From contig NZ_CP012529.1 in NCBI RefSeq assembly GCF_001593285.1, positions 2,170,001-2,234,000 of the forward strand: a DNA stretch of 64,000 bases, in the 5' to 3' direction. A program made the position numbers and the translations under genes. Positions 29,003-38,421 of this stretch are shown one piece after another. Under the pieces are notes generated by a model that searched no databases, was not told the DNA's origin, and saw only the letters and a list, made by a program, of their open reading frames with translations. Each line of letters begins with the position of its first letter. The first letter of the stretch is position 1. The DNA comes from Psychrobacter sp. P2G3. Its GTDB lineage: Bacteria; Pseudomonadota; Gammaproteobacteria; Pseudomonadales; Moraxellaceae.

Positions 29003-29254
29003 TAACTACTATCAGTAATAACGTTTAACAATGGTACTTTATGTTTAATTTTTGCTGACTTCTGCATGTTATATTCTGTATAAGAGATATAGCCAAATTG
29101 CAGAATTGACAGTTTTAAATGATTGATTTTGTCCGTGATGATCAGTTAGAACTACTAACATTAGGTAATTTAATTGATTATTGATAACTTAATAAGTTAT
29201 AGGTGAAAACAGCATCAATCATATAAAACTAGAAGTGAATACTGACTATAAGCA

Positions 29255-29291
29255 AAAAGCCATTTTGTTCTACTTAATGGCTTTTCTTGTC
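29255..29291 (+). terminator. intrinsic terminator upstream of putP
   Basis: Stem AAAAGCCATT/AATGGCTTTT followed by a T-rich tail. It is over 500 bases from the LysR stop and 80 before putP, so it ends either a long lysR transcript, an unannotated small RNA, or a putP leader. Confidence 0.65.
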
Positions 29292-29370
29292 TTTGTAGAT
29301 CGTATTTTAATCATAAGACTTTATAGTTAAATATAATTAAAACCAATACAGTTGGTTAAGGACAGTTTCT

Positions 29371-30873
29371 ATGAATGGAATTTCTAGTGGTGTACTAATA
29401 TCGCTTGGTGCCTATTTTTTGGTAATGATTGGGATTGGCATCTATGCCTACTTTAAACAAGCAAATGACACTGAAGGCTACATGCTTGGTGGGCGTAGCT
29501 TAGGCCCAGCAGTAACTGCTTTATCAGCAGGTGCATCAGACATGTCAGGTTGGTTATTACTTGGCCTGCCCGGTTACATGTATGCTGACGGGGTCGTTAG
29601 TGTTTGGATTGCACTTGGTTTAACACTTGGTGCCCTGCTCAACTACATCATTGTCGCGCCGCGTCTTCGCGTTTATACCGAGGTCGCTGATAACGCAATT
29701 ACTCTACCTGACTATTTCGCTAACCGCTTCGAAGACAAGTCGCACATGCTACGTGTCATATCAGCAGTGGTTATTATCTTATTTTTCACCGTCTATACTG
29801 CTGCAAGCTTAGTGGGTGGCGGTAAGCTTTTTGAAAGCTCACTCAACCTATCTTATAGTACCGGTCTTTGGGTTACCGCTGGCGTTGTTGTCGCTTACAC
29901 CTTATTTGGTGGCTTCTTAGCGGTCTCAATGACTGACTTTGTGCAAGGTATCATCATGCTATTTGCGATGGTTATTGTGCCTGTTGTTGCTTTCACCGAT
30001 CTTGGTGGTATATCGGCGACTACTACAGCAGTGAGAAATATTGATCCAAGCCTGCTAGATATTACTAGTGGTATGAGTGTGATTGGTATTATCTCTTTGA
30101 TGGCATGGGGTCTTGGCTATTTCGGTCAACCACATATCATTGTGCGTTTTATGGCAATACGTTCGGTTAAAGATGTACCAACCGCACGCAATATCGGTAT
30201 GAGCTGGATGGTTGTGAGCTTGATTGGTGCATTGATGACTGGTTTTGCTGGTCGTGCTTATGTACAAAAAACAGCAATGACTCTAGATGATCCTGAAACT
30301 ATCTTTCTAGTGTTTACACAGTTTTTATTCCATCCCCTAGTATCGGGCTTCTTATTAGCAGCTATCTTAGCAGCCATCATGAGTACTATCTCATCACAGC
30401 TGTTAGTAGTATCAAGCTCGCTAACTAAAGATGTCTATAAGTTATTCTTTGATAAAGATGCGCCAGAAGCTCGCCAAGTATTGGTCGGCCGACTATCAGT
30501 AGTAGCTGTAGCTGTGGTATCAATCTTACTCGCATCTGATCCGGACAGCTCGGTACTAAAGCTAGTGTCTAATGCTTGGGCAGGTTTTGGTGCGGCATTC
30601 GGACCACTAGTTATTATTAGTCTAATGTGGAAAGGTATGAACCGTAACGGTGCTGTTGCAGGCATGGTCGTTGGTGCGTTGACCGTTATCCTATGGATTT
30701 ATGGTGGCTTCACTCTAGCTGACGGTACTGAACTTGGTAGCTGGTTATTCGCGATTGTCCCAGGCTTTATATTGAGTACGATTGCTATTGTCGTAGTCAG
30801 TATGGCTACTGGCGGTCCTAAGCCTTCTGTTATTGCGAAGTTCGAAGAGATGGAGCTTAACTTAGATAAGTAA
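29371..30873 (+). CDS. putP: sodium/proline symporter
   Basis: 500-residue inner-membrane sodium:solute symporter of the PutP branch, importing proline with sodium as nutrient or compatible solute. Twelve to thirteen membrane spans are visible. PutP landmarks: GGRSLGPAVTALSAGASDMSGWLLLGLPG (residues about 40-68, sodium and proline site), NYIIVAPRLRVYTE, GYFGQPHI and ILAAIMSTISSQLLV (sodium site 2 region). Length matches E. coli PutP (502). The putA gene is not in the window. Monocistronic: terminators stand on both sides. Confidence 0.95.
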   Translation: MNGISSGVLISLGAYFLVMIGIGIYAYFKQANDTEGYMLGGRSLGPAVTALSAGASDMSGWLLLGLPGYMYADGVVSVWIALGLTLGALLNYIIVAPRLRVYTEVADNAITLPDYFANRFEDKSHMLRVISAVVIILFFTVYTAASLVGGGKLFESSLNLSYSTGLWVTAGVVVAYTLFGGFLAVSMTDFVQGIIMLFAMVIVPVVAFTDLGGISATTTAVRNIDPSLLDITSGMSVIGIISLMAWGLGYFGQPHIIVRFMAIRSVKDVPTARNIGMSWMVVSLIGALMTGFAGRAYVQKTAMTLDDPETIFLVFTQFLFHPLVSGFLLAAILAAIMSTISSQLLVVSSSLTKDVYKLFFDKDAPEARQVLVGRLSVVAVAVVSILLASDPDSSVLKLVSNAWAGFGAAFGPLVIISLMWKGMNRNGAVAGMVVGALTVILWIYGGFTLADGTELGSWLFAIVPGFILSTIAIVVVSMATGGPKPSVIAKFEEMELNLDK

Positions 30874-30901
30874 ACTATCGACATATTTTGTTGTTATCAC
30901 A

Positions 30902-30936
30902 ACTCTCGTTACTATCATGGTAGCGAGGGTTTTTTA
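30902..30936 (+). terminator. putP terminator
   Basis: An 11-bp stem (ACTCTCGTTAC/GTAGCGAGGGT, two G-T type pairs) followed by TTTTT, 30 bases after the putP stop. Confidence 0.85.
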
Positions 30937-30989
30937 TTGGCTTTTTTTACTGTCTGATGATTTATATCTGCATTAGCTCAGCGATCATT

Positions 30990-31010
30990 TAGGGCGTGTC
31001 ATCAATTTGA
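30990..31010 (+). mobile_element. solitary end related to the 174-bp MITE-like element
   Basis: Begins TAGGGCGTGTC and agrees with the right end of the 20718-20891 element (read outward to inward) at 19 of the first 21 positions. No opposite end was found before 31320, so it is either a decayed copy or one end of a truncated insertion. The rest of 30937-31258 contains no gene. Confidence 0.5.
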
Positions 31011-31258
31011 GTAGCAGGGAAAATGAGTGTAACTATAGTCAATTCATTTTAATCACAGATATAGTGTAGCTATGATGAGTTTACCCAGCCTATGATAGGC
31101 TTACTCACAGCAAGCAAAAAAGCTTTTATCAGCTAAACTTATAACCCTTATTGTCGCTACCTCCAAGTTTACAATGAGAGACTGAATCTACGCGATTTAC
31201 ATTGCCTTAAACCTGCTATAACACTCATACCCTTTATCTTTCTCTTAATTAAAATAAT

Positions 31259-31290
31259 AAAAAAGCGACCCATCATGGATCGCTTTTTTA
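31259..31290 (-). terminator. terminator of first FadL-type gene
   Basis: AAAAAGCGA...CGCTTTTT hairpin with a minus-strand T run, about 40 bases after the stop. The same terminator sequence, with few changes, follows the second FadL-type gene. Confidence 0.85.
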
Positions 31291-31328
31291 TTGTTTTGAA
31301 AGTCAGTTACTAGCAAATAAAGAAACTA

Positions 31329-32828
31329 CTAGTAATCTTGATAAGAAAGCTTCACACCCAGAATATAGCCATCATTGTCTTGGAAATCTCCAACGATTTT
31401 ATCAGTTGGTAATTGACCTTTGGCATCACCGAACCATAGGTATTTACCACCCGCTGAGACTGCCCAGTTTTCGGTGACGTTGTATTTTGCACCAAGACCA
31501 ACACTATAGTAGCCTTCAATAGGTCCTAATGAAGTCGTTGGATCGCCTGCGCCGCTATCCCAACCGACAGTACCACTAACGGCAAGTGCTGGCGCTAAAC
31601 GCTTAGCCACACCAACTTCTACCTGCCACTGATCATCATCATATTCAACTAAGTTTAAACCGTTTTCTTCATACAATTCGTTATTTTTACTGACTGCATT
31701 ATACAATGGTGGTGTTATTTTAAAATCACCCCAAGGTACCCAGCGTACTTTTGCTGTGGCTAAAGTCGTTGGGTTAATACCCGTTTGAAAGTCAAAGTTT
31801 ACTGATTTAGGAGTCGTAATTTCCATGTTATTACTTTGATTGGCTGCTGCTGGATCACCAGCTAGAACACCAGCTAAAGGATAAGTTTCAGCTATTTTCA
31901 TATTATGATCAATCTCTGATCGGTATGTCAAAGCAGCTTTTAACGCAATCTCTGGCTTACTATAAGCAATACCTGCTATATAACCGTAGTCTGTATCAGG
32001 GCTATTACGTGAGGTATAACCAGTAGCCGGACCATAAGCAAGGCCACGTAGTCGCACTTCAGACTCAATACGCTGAGCGACTGGACCACCATACACTTGG
32101 AATTCTTTATTGGCGCCAAACTTTGCACCCAGTATAGCCGTAATGCTATTACTACGAACTTCGACGTTTGTATTTTCACCTGCGTTAGCTGCTTCAGCTC
32201 GTGCGATTGCTCCTGCAGTACCAAGGCTAGTAGCATCCTTCACAAAGCCTTGCGCTGCTTCTGCTTGTGCTCTAGCTTGTTGTGCAAAATCTCGTGCGAT
32301 TTGTGGATCTGTAGCTGTTGCAGCTAATTGTCCAAGTCGTTGCGCTTCTACACCAGCAGCTTGAGCAGCCTCAGTCAGACCTTGAATTGCAGGTCCAATA
32401 GTTGTAGCATTCACACGTCCACCAGTTAACTGAGTGATAGATGCATTAATATCGCCCTTCGAAACGAAGTTGCTATCACCAGTATATTCAGCAGCTGCAC
32501 CGAACGGCTCATCATATAAAATACCAACACTAAAAGTGTCGTTAATATCGGCTTTTACACCATAACGGAAGAAATCATAAGACTCAGCAATATCACCAGT
32601 CTCACCACCTTTAACATAGGTATTACTACTAGGGACGTTATTGGCACTATCATAACCACTAACATCGGCATCAATATAAGTATAAACAGCCTCAGCATAA
32701 GTACCATCTTGGAAGAATGCGGTGACATCTTGACCAGAGCGATCAAGACCAGCAGCATTAGATAAACTAGCTACAGAAATTGTTGCGATTGCTACCGCGA
32801 GTGTTTTCAAGTGAAAAGTATTGCGCAT
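31329..32828 (-). CDS. FadL-type outer membrane transport protein, copy 1
   Basis: 499-residue outer-membrane beta-barrel of the FadL/TodX (OmpP1) family, which moves long-chain fatty acids or other hydrophobic compounds across the outer membrane. A signal peptide ends at SNA-AGLDRSGQDVTAFF; the mature N-terminus is the FadL hatch region. FSVGILYDEPFGAAAEY and the C-terminal KLSYQDY (aromatic last residue, barrel assembly signal) are typical. Between about residues 125 and 230 lies an Ala/Gln-rich insert predicted to be helical (AQAAGVEAQRLGQLA). A very similar paralogue is directly upstream; leader and terminator are also shared, so the pair arose by duplication. Substrate not predictable. 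Confidence 0.9.
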   Translation of the reverse strand: MRNTFHLKTLAVAIATISVASLSNAAGLDRSGQDVTAFFQDGTYAEAVYTYIDADVSGYDSANNVPSSNTYVKGGETGDIAESYDFFRYGVKADINDTFSVGILYDEPFGAAAEYTGDSNFVSKGDINASITQLTGGRVNATTIGPAIQGLTEAAQAAGVEAQRLGQLAATATDPQIARDFAQQARAQAEAAQGFVKDATSLGTAGAIARAEAANAGENTNVEVRSNSITAILGAKFGANKEFQVYGGPVAQRIESEVRLRGLAYGPATGYTSRNSPDTDYGYIAGIAYSKPEIALKAALTYRSEIDHNMKIAETYPLAGVLAGDPAAANQSNNMEITTPKSVNFDFQTGINPTTLATAKVRWVPWGDFKITPPLYNAVSKNNELYEENGLNLVEYDDDQWQVEVGVAKRLAPALAVSGTVGWDSGAGDPTTSLGPIEGYYSVGLGAKYNVTENWAVSAGGKYLWFGDAKGQLPTDKIVGDFQDNDGYILGVKLSYQDY

Positions 32829-33137
32829 TGTGTATCTCCAAACATCCTCGTTGTTTTACCGTTACCATAATTAGCCAGTGATAATATTTACCACGTTATG
32901 CTCGTTATTTAAACGGTCTCCTAATTTGAATAGTAATGGCTTTCTCACACTAAGACAACACTTAAAGTGCTTTATTTCTCTAATATGACTGGACAGTTCT
33001 TAATTATAACCATATCTTTAATCAATCGTAGCTAAGGGTTATATATAAATCTAGCTCTATTAAATCGACTTCTTAATATCAATAATATGCTAACAGCAGG
33101 ATTTCTTTATTTACCTTTTTTACTTAGATTTATCTAC
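32829..33137. promoter_or_regulatory. region between the two FadL-type genes
   Basis: Holds the promoter of copy 1. The 28 bases before its ATG closely match those before copy 2 (shared elements GAGGA and GTTTGGAGA, the latter the ribosome site), so the leader was duplicated with the gene. No other gene is seen. Confidence 0.55.
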
Positions 33138-33170
33138 AAAAAAAGCGACCCCTTATGGATCGCTTTTTTA
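33138..33170 (-). terminator. terminator of second FadL-type gene
   Basis: AAAAAAGCGACC...GGATCGCTTTTTT hairpin, about 65 bases after the stop, nearly identical to the terminator at 31259-31290. It suggests that each copy is transcribed separately. Confidence 0.85.
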
Positions 33171-33235
33171 TAGCTTAAAATAATAGAAATGCAGTTAAGA
33201 ACTTTTACGTCAGTATAAGTCTGAATATACTCAGA

Positions 33236-34621
33236 TTATTGAGCTTGATAAGAGACTTTAACACCCAGTATGTAACCGTCATTATCTTCAAAGTTGCTAA
33301 CGATGTCTTGGGTTGGCGTTTTGCCTTCTGCATCACCAAACCATAAGTATTTGCCACCCGCTGAGACTGCCCAGTTTTCAGTCACGTTGTATTTGGCACC
33401 AAGGCCTGCACTGTAGTAGCCCTCAATAGGACCCAAAGAAGTTACTGGATTACCAGCACCACTATCCCAACCAATATTACCTGTAACCGCTAATGCCGGC
33501 GTTAGACGTTTGGCTAAACCAAGCTCGACAACCCATTGATCATCATCATAGCTGACTAGCGGTAGACCATCAGGATATTTTGCTTTACTAACTGCTGTAT
33601 ATAATGGTGGTACGATATTAAAATCGCTCCATGGTACATAGCGTACTTTTGCAGTGGCTAGTGTCGTTGGGTTAACACCAGTTTGGAAATCAAAGTTCAC
33701 AGATTCAGGGGTAGTAATATCGATGCTACTACCCATTTCAAGACCAACTGCTGGATACTGCTCATGGATAGGTATGCTGTGGTCAATCTCAGAACGATAA
33801 GTTAATGCTGCTTTTAAGGCAATTTCTGGTTTGCTATATGATAATCCAGCTAACCAGCCATAATCTTTACCAGAACTAAGATGAGCGGTATAGCCTGTAG
33901 CAGGACCATAGGCAAGACCGCGTAGCTTTACATCAGCTTGGATTTGCTGTGCAACGGGACCACCATAGACTTGGAAGTTTTTATTGACACCAAAGTTCAT
34001 ACCTAAAATACCAGTAATACTTTCACTGCGTACTTCAACGTTAGTACCTTCACCTTTACTATTAAGTTCTGCTTGGGTAGCACCTAAAGCAATATCTACA
34101 TCTCTTTTTTGTTTTGTCAGAGCTGCTTTCAATTCTGGATCTGTTGTACGATCAATTTCACCTTGTAAAAAAGCTTGTGCACCTAATGCTTCGGTCACAT
34201 TGGCAAATTTTCCTCTAGAAACAGAGTTAATAGTCGCACTTGTATCACCTTTTGCAACAAAATTATTATCACCACTATAGTCAGCGGCTGCACCAAAAGG
34301 CTCATCATATAAGATACCAACGCTAAAAGTATCGTTAATATCCGCTTTTACACCATAACGAAAAAAGTCATATGACTCAGCGATGTCATCAATTTTTTTA
34401 CCTTGTTGATAACCGTTGTTATCATCACCGATATAAGCATTATCATGTCCACTAACTTTAGCATCAATATAAGTATAACTGGCTTCTGCGTACAGGCCGT
34501 CTTGTAAGAATGCAGTAATATCTTGCCCTGAGCGATCAAGACCAGCGGCGTTACCTATACTAGCAACAGAAAAGGCTGCAACAGCTACTACAAGTGTTTT
34601 TAAATGAAAATTAGGGCCCAT
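33236..34621 (-). CDS. FadL-type outer membrane transport protein, copy 2
   Basis: 461-residue FadL/TodX family barrel, paralogue of the next gene. Signal peptide ends at GNA-AGLDRSGQDITAF; barrel strands match copy 1 closely from AESYDFFRYGVKADINDTFS to SVGILYDEPFGAAA and again from GTNVEVRSESI to the C-terminal aromatic-rich end. The two differ mainly in the segment of about residues 125-195, which here is shorter and charged (DPELKAALTKQKRDVD). Ribosome site GGAG is seven bases before the ATG. Probably exports nothing and imports hydrophobic substrates; the identity is unknown. Confidence 0.9.
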   Translation of the reverse strand: MGPNFHLKTLVVAVAAFSVASIGNAAGLDRSGQDITAFLQDGLYAEASYTYIDAKVSGHDNAYIGDDNNGYQQGKKIDDIAESYDFFRYGVKADINDTFSVGILYDEPFGAAADYSGDNNFVAKGDTSATINSVSRGKFANVTEALGAQAFLQGEIDRTTDPELKAALTKQKRDVDIALGATQAELNSKGEGTNVEVRSESITGILGMNFGVNKNFQVYGGPVAQQIQADVKLRGLAYGPATGYTAHLSSGKDYGWLAGLSYSKPEIALKAALTYRSEIDHSIPIHEQYPAVGLEMGSSIDITTPESVNFDFQTGVNPTTLATAKVRYVPWSDFNIVPPLYTAVSKAKYPDGLPLVSYDDDQWVVELGLAKRLTPALAVTGNIGWDSGAGNPVTSLGPIEGYYSAGLGAKYNVTENWAVSAGGKYLWFGDAEGKTPTQDIVSNFEDNDGYILGVKVSYQAQ

Positions 34622-34859
34622 TATATTTCTCCAAACGTCCTCATTGTCATACCTTCCTGATAATCATCATTATGCAGGTGGTATCCTCGGTGAAGGATGT
34701 TAATGTCTTTTGAACGTTAAGACAACAAAAAATATATATTATTTCTCGTTTATGACCGTTTGGTCACAGAATAATAGGTATATCTATTTATAGAGATATA
34801 GTTTAGTTAATTAAGAAGTTACCAAAAACCAAGATAAATAATAGGTAATTTCCTCAAAT

Positions 34860-35138
34860 TTAATAATGTGGCGGTCTATCTGCTATTACATCAAAGGGCG
34901 CAATACCATCGTCAGCACTTTGACTTTCCACTTGCTTGTATACCAGCTGTAGCTGACGCTGCAGTGTATGAATATGTTTGTCTTGGCGAGTAACCACTTC
35001 ATCAAGACGCTCTATTGTTAATTCAAGATGAGCTATACTCATTTGTAGTTCAACCATTTGTGTGTATAGCTCAGAATGGTCTGATATCCTATCTTTTTGG
35101 CTTGTACTGTCTTCTGTATTTTCTAATGCGGTATTCAT
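34860..35138 (-). CDS. slyX: SlyX family protein
   Basis: 92-residue cytoplasmic coiled-coil protein. Heptad-like helix at about residues 25-72 (LYTQMVELQMSIAHLELTIERL) and the family's diagnostic C-terminal DRPPHY. The first 20 residues are a disordered extension longer than in E. coli (72 residues). SlyX function is not established. Divergent from uup across about 285 bases. Confidence 0.92.
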   Translation of the reverse strand: MNTALENTEDSTSQKDRISDHSELYTQMVELQMSIAHLELTIERLDEVVTRQDKHIHTLQRQLQLVYKQVESQSADDGIAPFDVIADRPPHY

Positions 35139-35424
35139 ACTTTTCTCAATGTCATGACTATTTATAGTATAGGTCTCATATTATAGGTCATTTATAGTTA
35201 ACGAGGGGTTAGTCATGATGATTGTTACTAATAAGATGATAGTGATAAAGTGAAAATTACCTCATTTATATTCGTACTTTAACCATAATAGACATGATAA
35301 AAAATCTTTGCTCACGCTAAAGTCGTGTGGCAGCATGTTATACTGCTGACAATTTAGCAACATCCTTTATATCACTATCGTTCAATCATCACTTTCACCA
35401 CTATATATAAGCTTAAGATAATTT

Positions 35425-37371
35425 ATGGCACTGATACATTTAAAAAATATCCATCTCGCCTTTGGCGTTGCTCCTGTTCTCGATGGCATTGACTTTAGCA
35501 TCAACGAAGGCGAGCGCGTCTGTTTGATCGGCCGCAATGGCGAAGGTAAATCTACTTTATTTAAACTAATCAACGGCTCATTGCAGCCTGATAGTGGTGA
35601 GGTCATCATTAACGGTAGTGCAAGCGTAGCAATGCTTGAGCAGGACGTACCTGAGACTAGCGGTAGAATATTAGACATCGTCATGGGTGGAAGTCGTCGT
35701 ACCGCTGACCTATTGATTAAATACAACCAGCAGACTAATCTATGTGCAGATGGTGATATGGATGCTTGTGAGCGTATGGCAACGTTGCAGCATGATATTG
35801 ATGCCGTTCACGGTTGGGATCTAGAACGCGAAGCAACTCGTCTGATCACTACTATGGGACTTGACCCTGAAGATGACTTATCCTCTCTATCCGGTGGTCG
35901 TAAGCGTCGTGTACTGCTTGCACGTGCATTAGTAACAAAGCCTGACATGCTATTACTTGATGAGCCAACCAACCATTTGGACGTTGATAGTATTGAATGG
36001 TTAGAGCGTTTCTTGCTCGATTGGCAAGGCCTGACCCTGCTGTTTGTCACCCATGATAGAGCATTCGTTGATAAGCTTTCTACTCGTATTGTGGAGCTTG
36101 ATCGTGGTCAATTAACGAGCTATGACGTCACTCAAGGTGCAACAGGTTATGCACGTTACCAAGAGCTCAAAGAGCAACAGCTATTAGCAGAAGAAAAAAA
36201 TAACGCAAACTTCGATAAAAAGCTAGCACAAGAAGAAGTTTGGATTCGCCAAGGCATTAAAGCGCGTCGTACCCGTAACGAAGGCCGCGTACGTGAACTA
36301 AAGGCGCTCCGTGAAGAACGTAGCGACCGCCGCGAGCAAGTCGGTAACGTTAATATTACGATGGGCGAAGGTGAAAAAAGCGGCAAGCTGGTCTGTAAGG
36401 TTAAAAACCTACATCTTGAGTACAACGGCAATGTATTGGTCGATAACTTTACGACTACTATTATGCGCGGTGACAAAATCGGTATCATAGGACCAAATGG
36501 CGCGGGTAAAACCACGCTTATTAAAGCCCTACTCGATATGTCTGATGATGAAGTGACCAAAAGTGGTAGCGTTGAGCTAGGCACTAATTTAAAAATCGCA
36601 TTTTTCGATCAGCTTCGAGATCAGTTAGACCTTGAAGCTACTGTTGCTCAAAACGTATCAGAAGGCTCAGATTTCATCGAGGTTGGTGGACGTAAGACGC
36701 ATATCATGAGCTATTTACAAGATTTCTTATTTGCTCCAGAACGTGCACGTACCCCAGTTAAAGCCCTATCTGGTGGTGAGCGTAACCGTGTGTTACTCGC
36801 CAAACAGCTGCTAAAACCTGCTAATATCCTGGTACTTGATGAGCCAACCAACGACTTGGACATGGCCACCCTTGAGCTGTTAGAAGAGTCCGTCAGCAGC
36901 TTTAACGGTACCATTCTTTTGATTAGCCATGACCGCTCATTTATGGATAACGTAGTCACTTCTACTTGGGTGTTTGACCAAGATGAAGATGGCAAAGGTA
37001 TCGTTAAAGAATATGTCGGTGGCTACCAAGAATATCTGATACAGAAGAATCGCGCACAAGCAGCCAATGCAGTTAAGTCTACTAACAAAGGCGCTGAAAA
37101 TAGTAAGTCTACTAATAAGTCGACAGCAGTAGCCAAGCCCAATAAAGCGGCAAAAAAGCTGAACTATAATGATCAGCGCGAACTTGATAATCTACCAAAA
37201 GAGATTGCCGCTCTTGAACAAGAGCAAATTCAGCTACAAGAAAAATTGGCTGATGGTTCATGGTTCATTCAAGACTTCGAGGCGGCAACTGTTGCAAGCG
37301 AGCGACTGTTAGTCATTGAAGATGAAATGATGAATAAGCTTGAACGTTGGGAAGCCCTTGAAAATGATTGA
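35425..37371 (+). CDS. uup: ABC-F family ATPase Uup
   Basis: 648-residue soluble ATPase with two ABC domains and no membrane part; Uup acts on ribosomes and suppresses precise transposon excision and branched-DNA problems. Domain 1 Walker A GRNGEGKST (36-44) and signature LSGGRKRRVLLARAL; domain 2 Walker A GPNGAGKTT and signature LSGGERNRVLLAKQLL; both have LLDEPTN or VLDEPTN Walker B motifs. A charged ABC-F linker (EEVWIRQGIKARRTRNEGR) lies between. The C-terminal Lys/Ser-rich linker and coiled coil (about 555-648) distinguish Uup from EttA. An extended -10 (TGTTATACT, 35336-35344) lies about 80 bases upstream. Confidence 0.95.
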   Translation: MALIHLKNIHLAFGVAPVLDGIDFSINEGERVCLIGRNGEGKSTLFKLINGSLQPDSGEVIINGSASVAMLEQDVPETSGRILDIVMGGSRRTADLLIKYNQQTNLCADGDMDACERMATLQHDIDAVHGWDLEREATRLITTMGLDPEDDLSSLSGGRKRRVLLARALVTKPDMLLLDEPTNHLDVDSIEWLERFLLDWQGLTLLFVTHDRAFVDKLSTRIVELDRGQLTSYDVTQGATGYARYQELKEQQLLAEEKNNANFDKKLAQEEVWIRQGIKARRTRNEGRVRELKALREERSDRREQVGNVNITMGEGEKSGKLVCKVKNLHLEYNGNVLVDNFTTTIMRGDKIGIIGPNGAGKTTLIKALLDMSDDEVTKSGSVELGTNLKIAFFDQLRDQLDLEATVAQNVSEGSDFIEVGGRKTHIMSYLQDFLFAPERARTPVKALSGGERNRVLLAKQLLKPANILVLDEPTNDLDMATLELLEESVSSFNGTILLISHDRSFMDNVVTSTWVFDQDEDGKGIVKEYVGGYQEYLIQKNRAQAANAVKSTNKGAENSKSTNKSTAVAKPNKAAKKLNYNDQRELDNLPKEIAALEQEQIQLQEKLADGSWFIQDFEAATVASERLLVIEDEMMNKLERWEALEND

Positions 37372-37835
37372 AGTGCTTTTGGTTAGCCAATCAAAATGAT
37401 AAAGACAATCAATATAGTATTGTTAGGCAAAAAACAGACAAATAGTTGTCAGTTATCTTGAATATGTCTTAATGAGACAAATAGTAGTAAATGTATGGAA
37501 AGTTAGTGAACATTACCGTAATTTCAAGTATCATTCTCGGTCTTTGAATATCCTTATTGATTCTAGGGTAATTGTTAAAATCATATTTTAATATAATGAA
37601 ATGTTAGTTTTAGACTGGCTGTAACTTTTTAGTAAGGTTACAGCTAGAAAAGATGTGCTGTCAGAGTAGTTTTATTTTTGACACAATAATTTATTTTATG
37701 ACCAAAATAGCTTAGAATAGCAACAATTAGCAAAATTAGGCACAGCTAACGTGGCTTATATATTGGTATTGTAAATTTCTAAGTCACAAACCCAGTGTGG
37801 GATAATCCCATTTCATTCACCTGGAGGAAGTATTA
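37372..37835 (+). promoter_or_regulatory. intergenic region upstream of petABC
   Basis: About 460 AT-rich bases with no gene. It includes an 8-bp inverted repeat GCTGTAAC/GTTACAGC (37618-37625, 37637-37644; 11-base loop, no T run) about 190 bases before petA. The pet operon promoter must be here but I cannot fix it. Confidence 0.45.
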
Positions 37836-38420
37836 ATGAGCCATGCCGAAGGCGTTAATGTACAACGCCGTAGAGTTCTTATTGCCTCGACTGCCGCGAT
37901 TGGTGCAGCTGGGGTAGCTGCTGTGGCGACACCTTTTGTTCGTTCTTGGTATCCAAGTGCTAAAGCAGAAGCTGCAGGCGCTGCAGTTACCCAAGATATC
38001 GGTTCTATCGAAGAAGGACAAATGATTGTCGTAAAATATCGCGGCAAACCTATCTTTGTAGTCAAACGCACTGAAGACATGTTAGGTACGCTTGAATCAG
38101 TAAAGCCATTATTATCTGACCCTGATTCTAGTGCATCACTACAACCTGAATACTGTACGAATCCTACTCGTTCTTTAGAACCAAGTGTATTGGTTGTAGA
38201 AGGCGTGTGTACGCATTTAGGCTGTGCACCAAATTACCGTCCTGATGTTGGTGCTGCTGACTTAGGTGGTAATGACTGGTACGGTGGATTTTTCTGTCCT
38301 TGTCACGGGTCTAAGTATGACCTAGCGGGTCGCGTCTATAGTGGCGTTCCGGCACCGCTTAACTTACCCATCCCAGAATATAGTATGGATGGTACCATCT
38401 TGACGGTTGGGGAGGCTTAA
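37836..38420 (+). CDS. petA: ubiquinol-cytochrome c reductase iron-sulfur subunit
   Basis: Rieske subunit of the cytochrome bc1 complex, passing electrons from ubiquinol to cytochrome c1. 194 residues: N-terminal twin-arginine type anchor (QRRRVLIAS, then a membrane helix to about 35), and the [2Fe-2S] site C125-T-H127-x2-C130 and C154-P-C156-H157-G. GGAGG lies eight bases before ATG. First gene of a tight operon with petB and petC. Confidence 0.97.
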   Translation: MSHAEGVNVQRRRVLIASTAAIGAAGVAAVATPFVRSWYPSAKAEAAGAAVTQDIGSIEEGQMIVVKYRGKPIFVVKRTEDMLGTLESVKPLLSDPDSSASLQPEYCTNPTRSLEPSVLVVEGVCTHLGCAPNYRPDVGAADLGGNDWYGGFFCPCHGSKYDLAGRVYSGVPAPLNLPIPEYSMDGTILTVGEA

Positions 38421-38421
38421 T

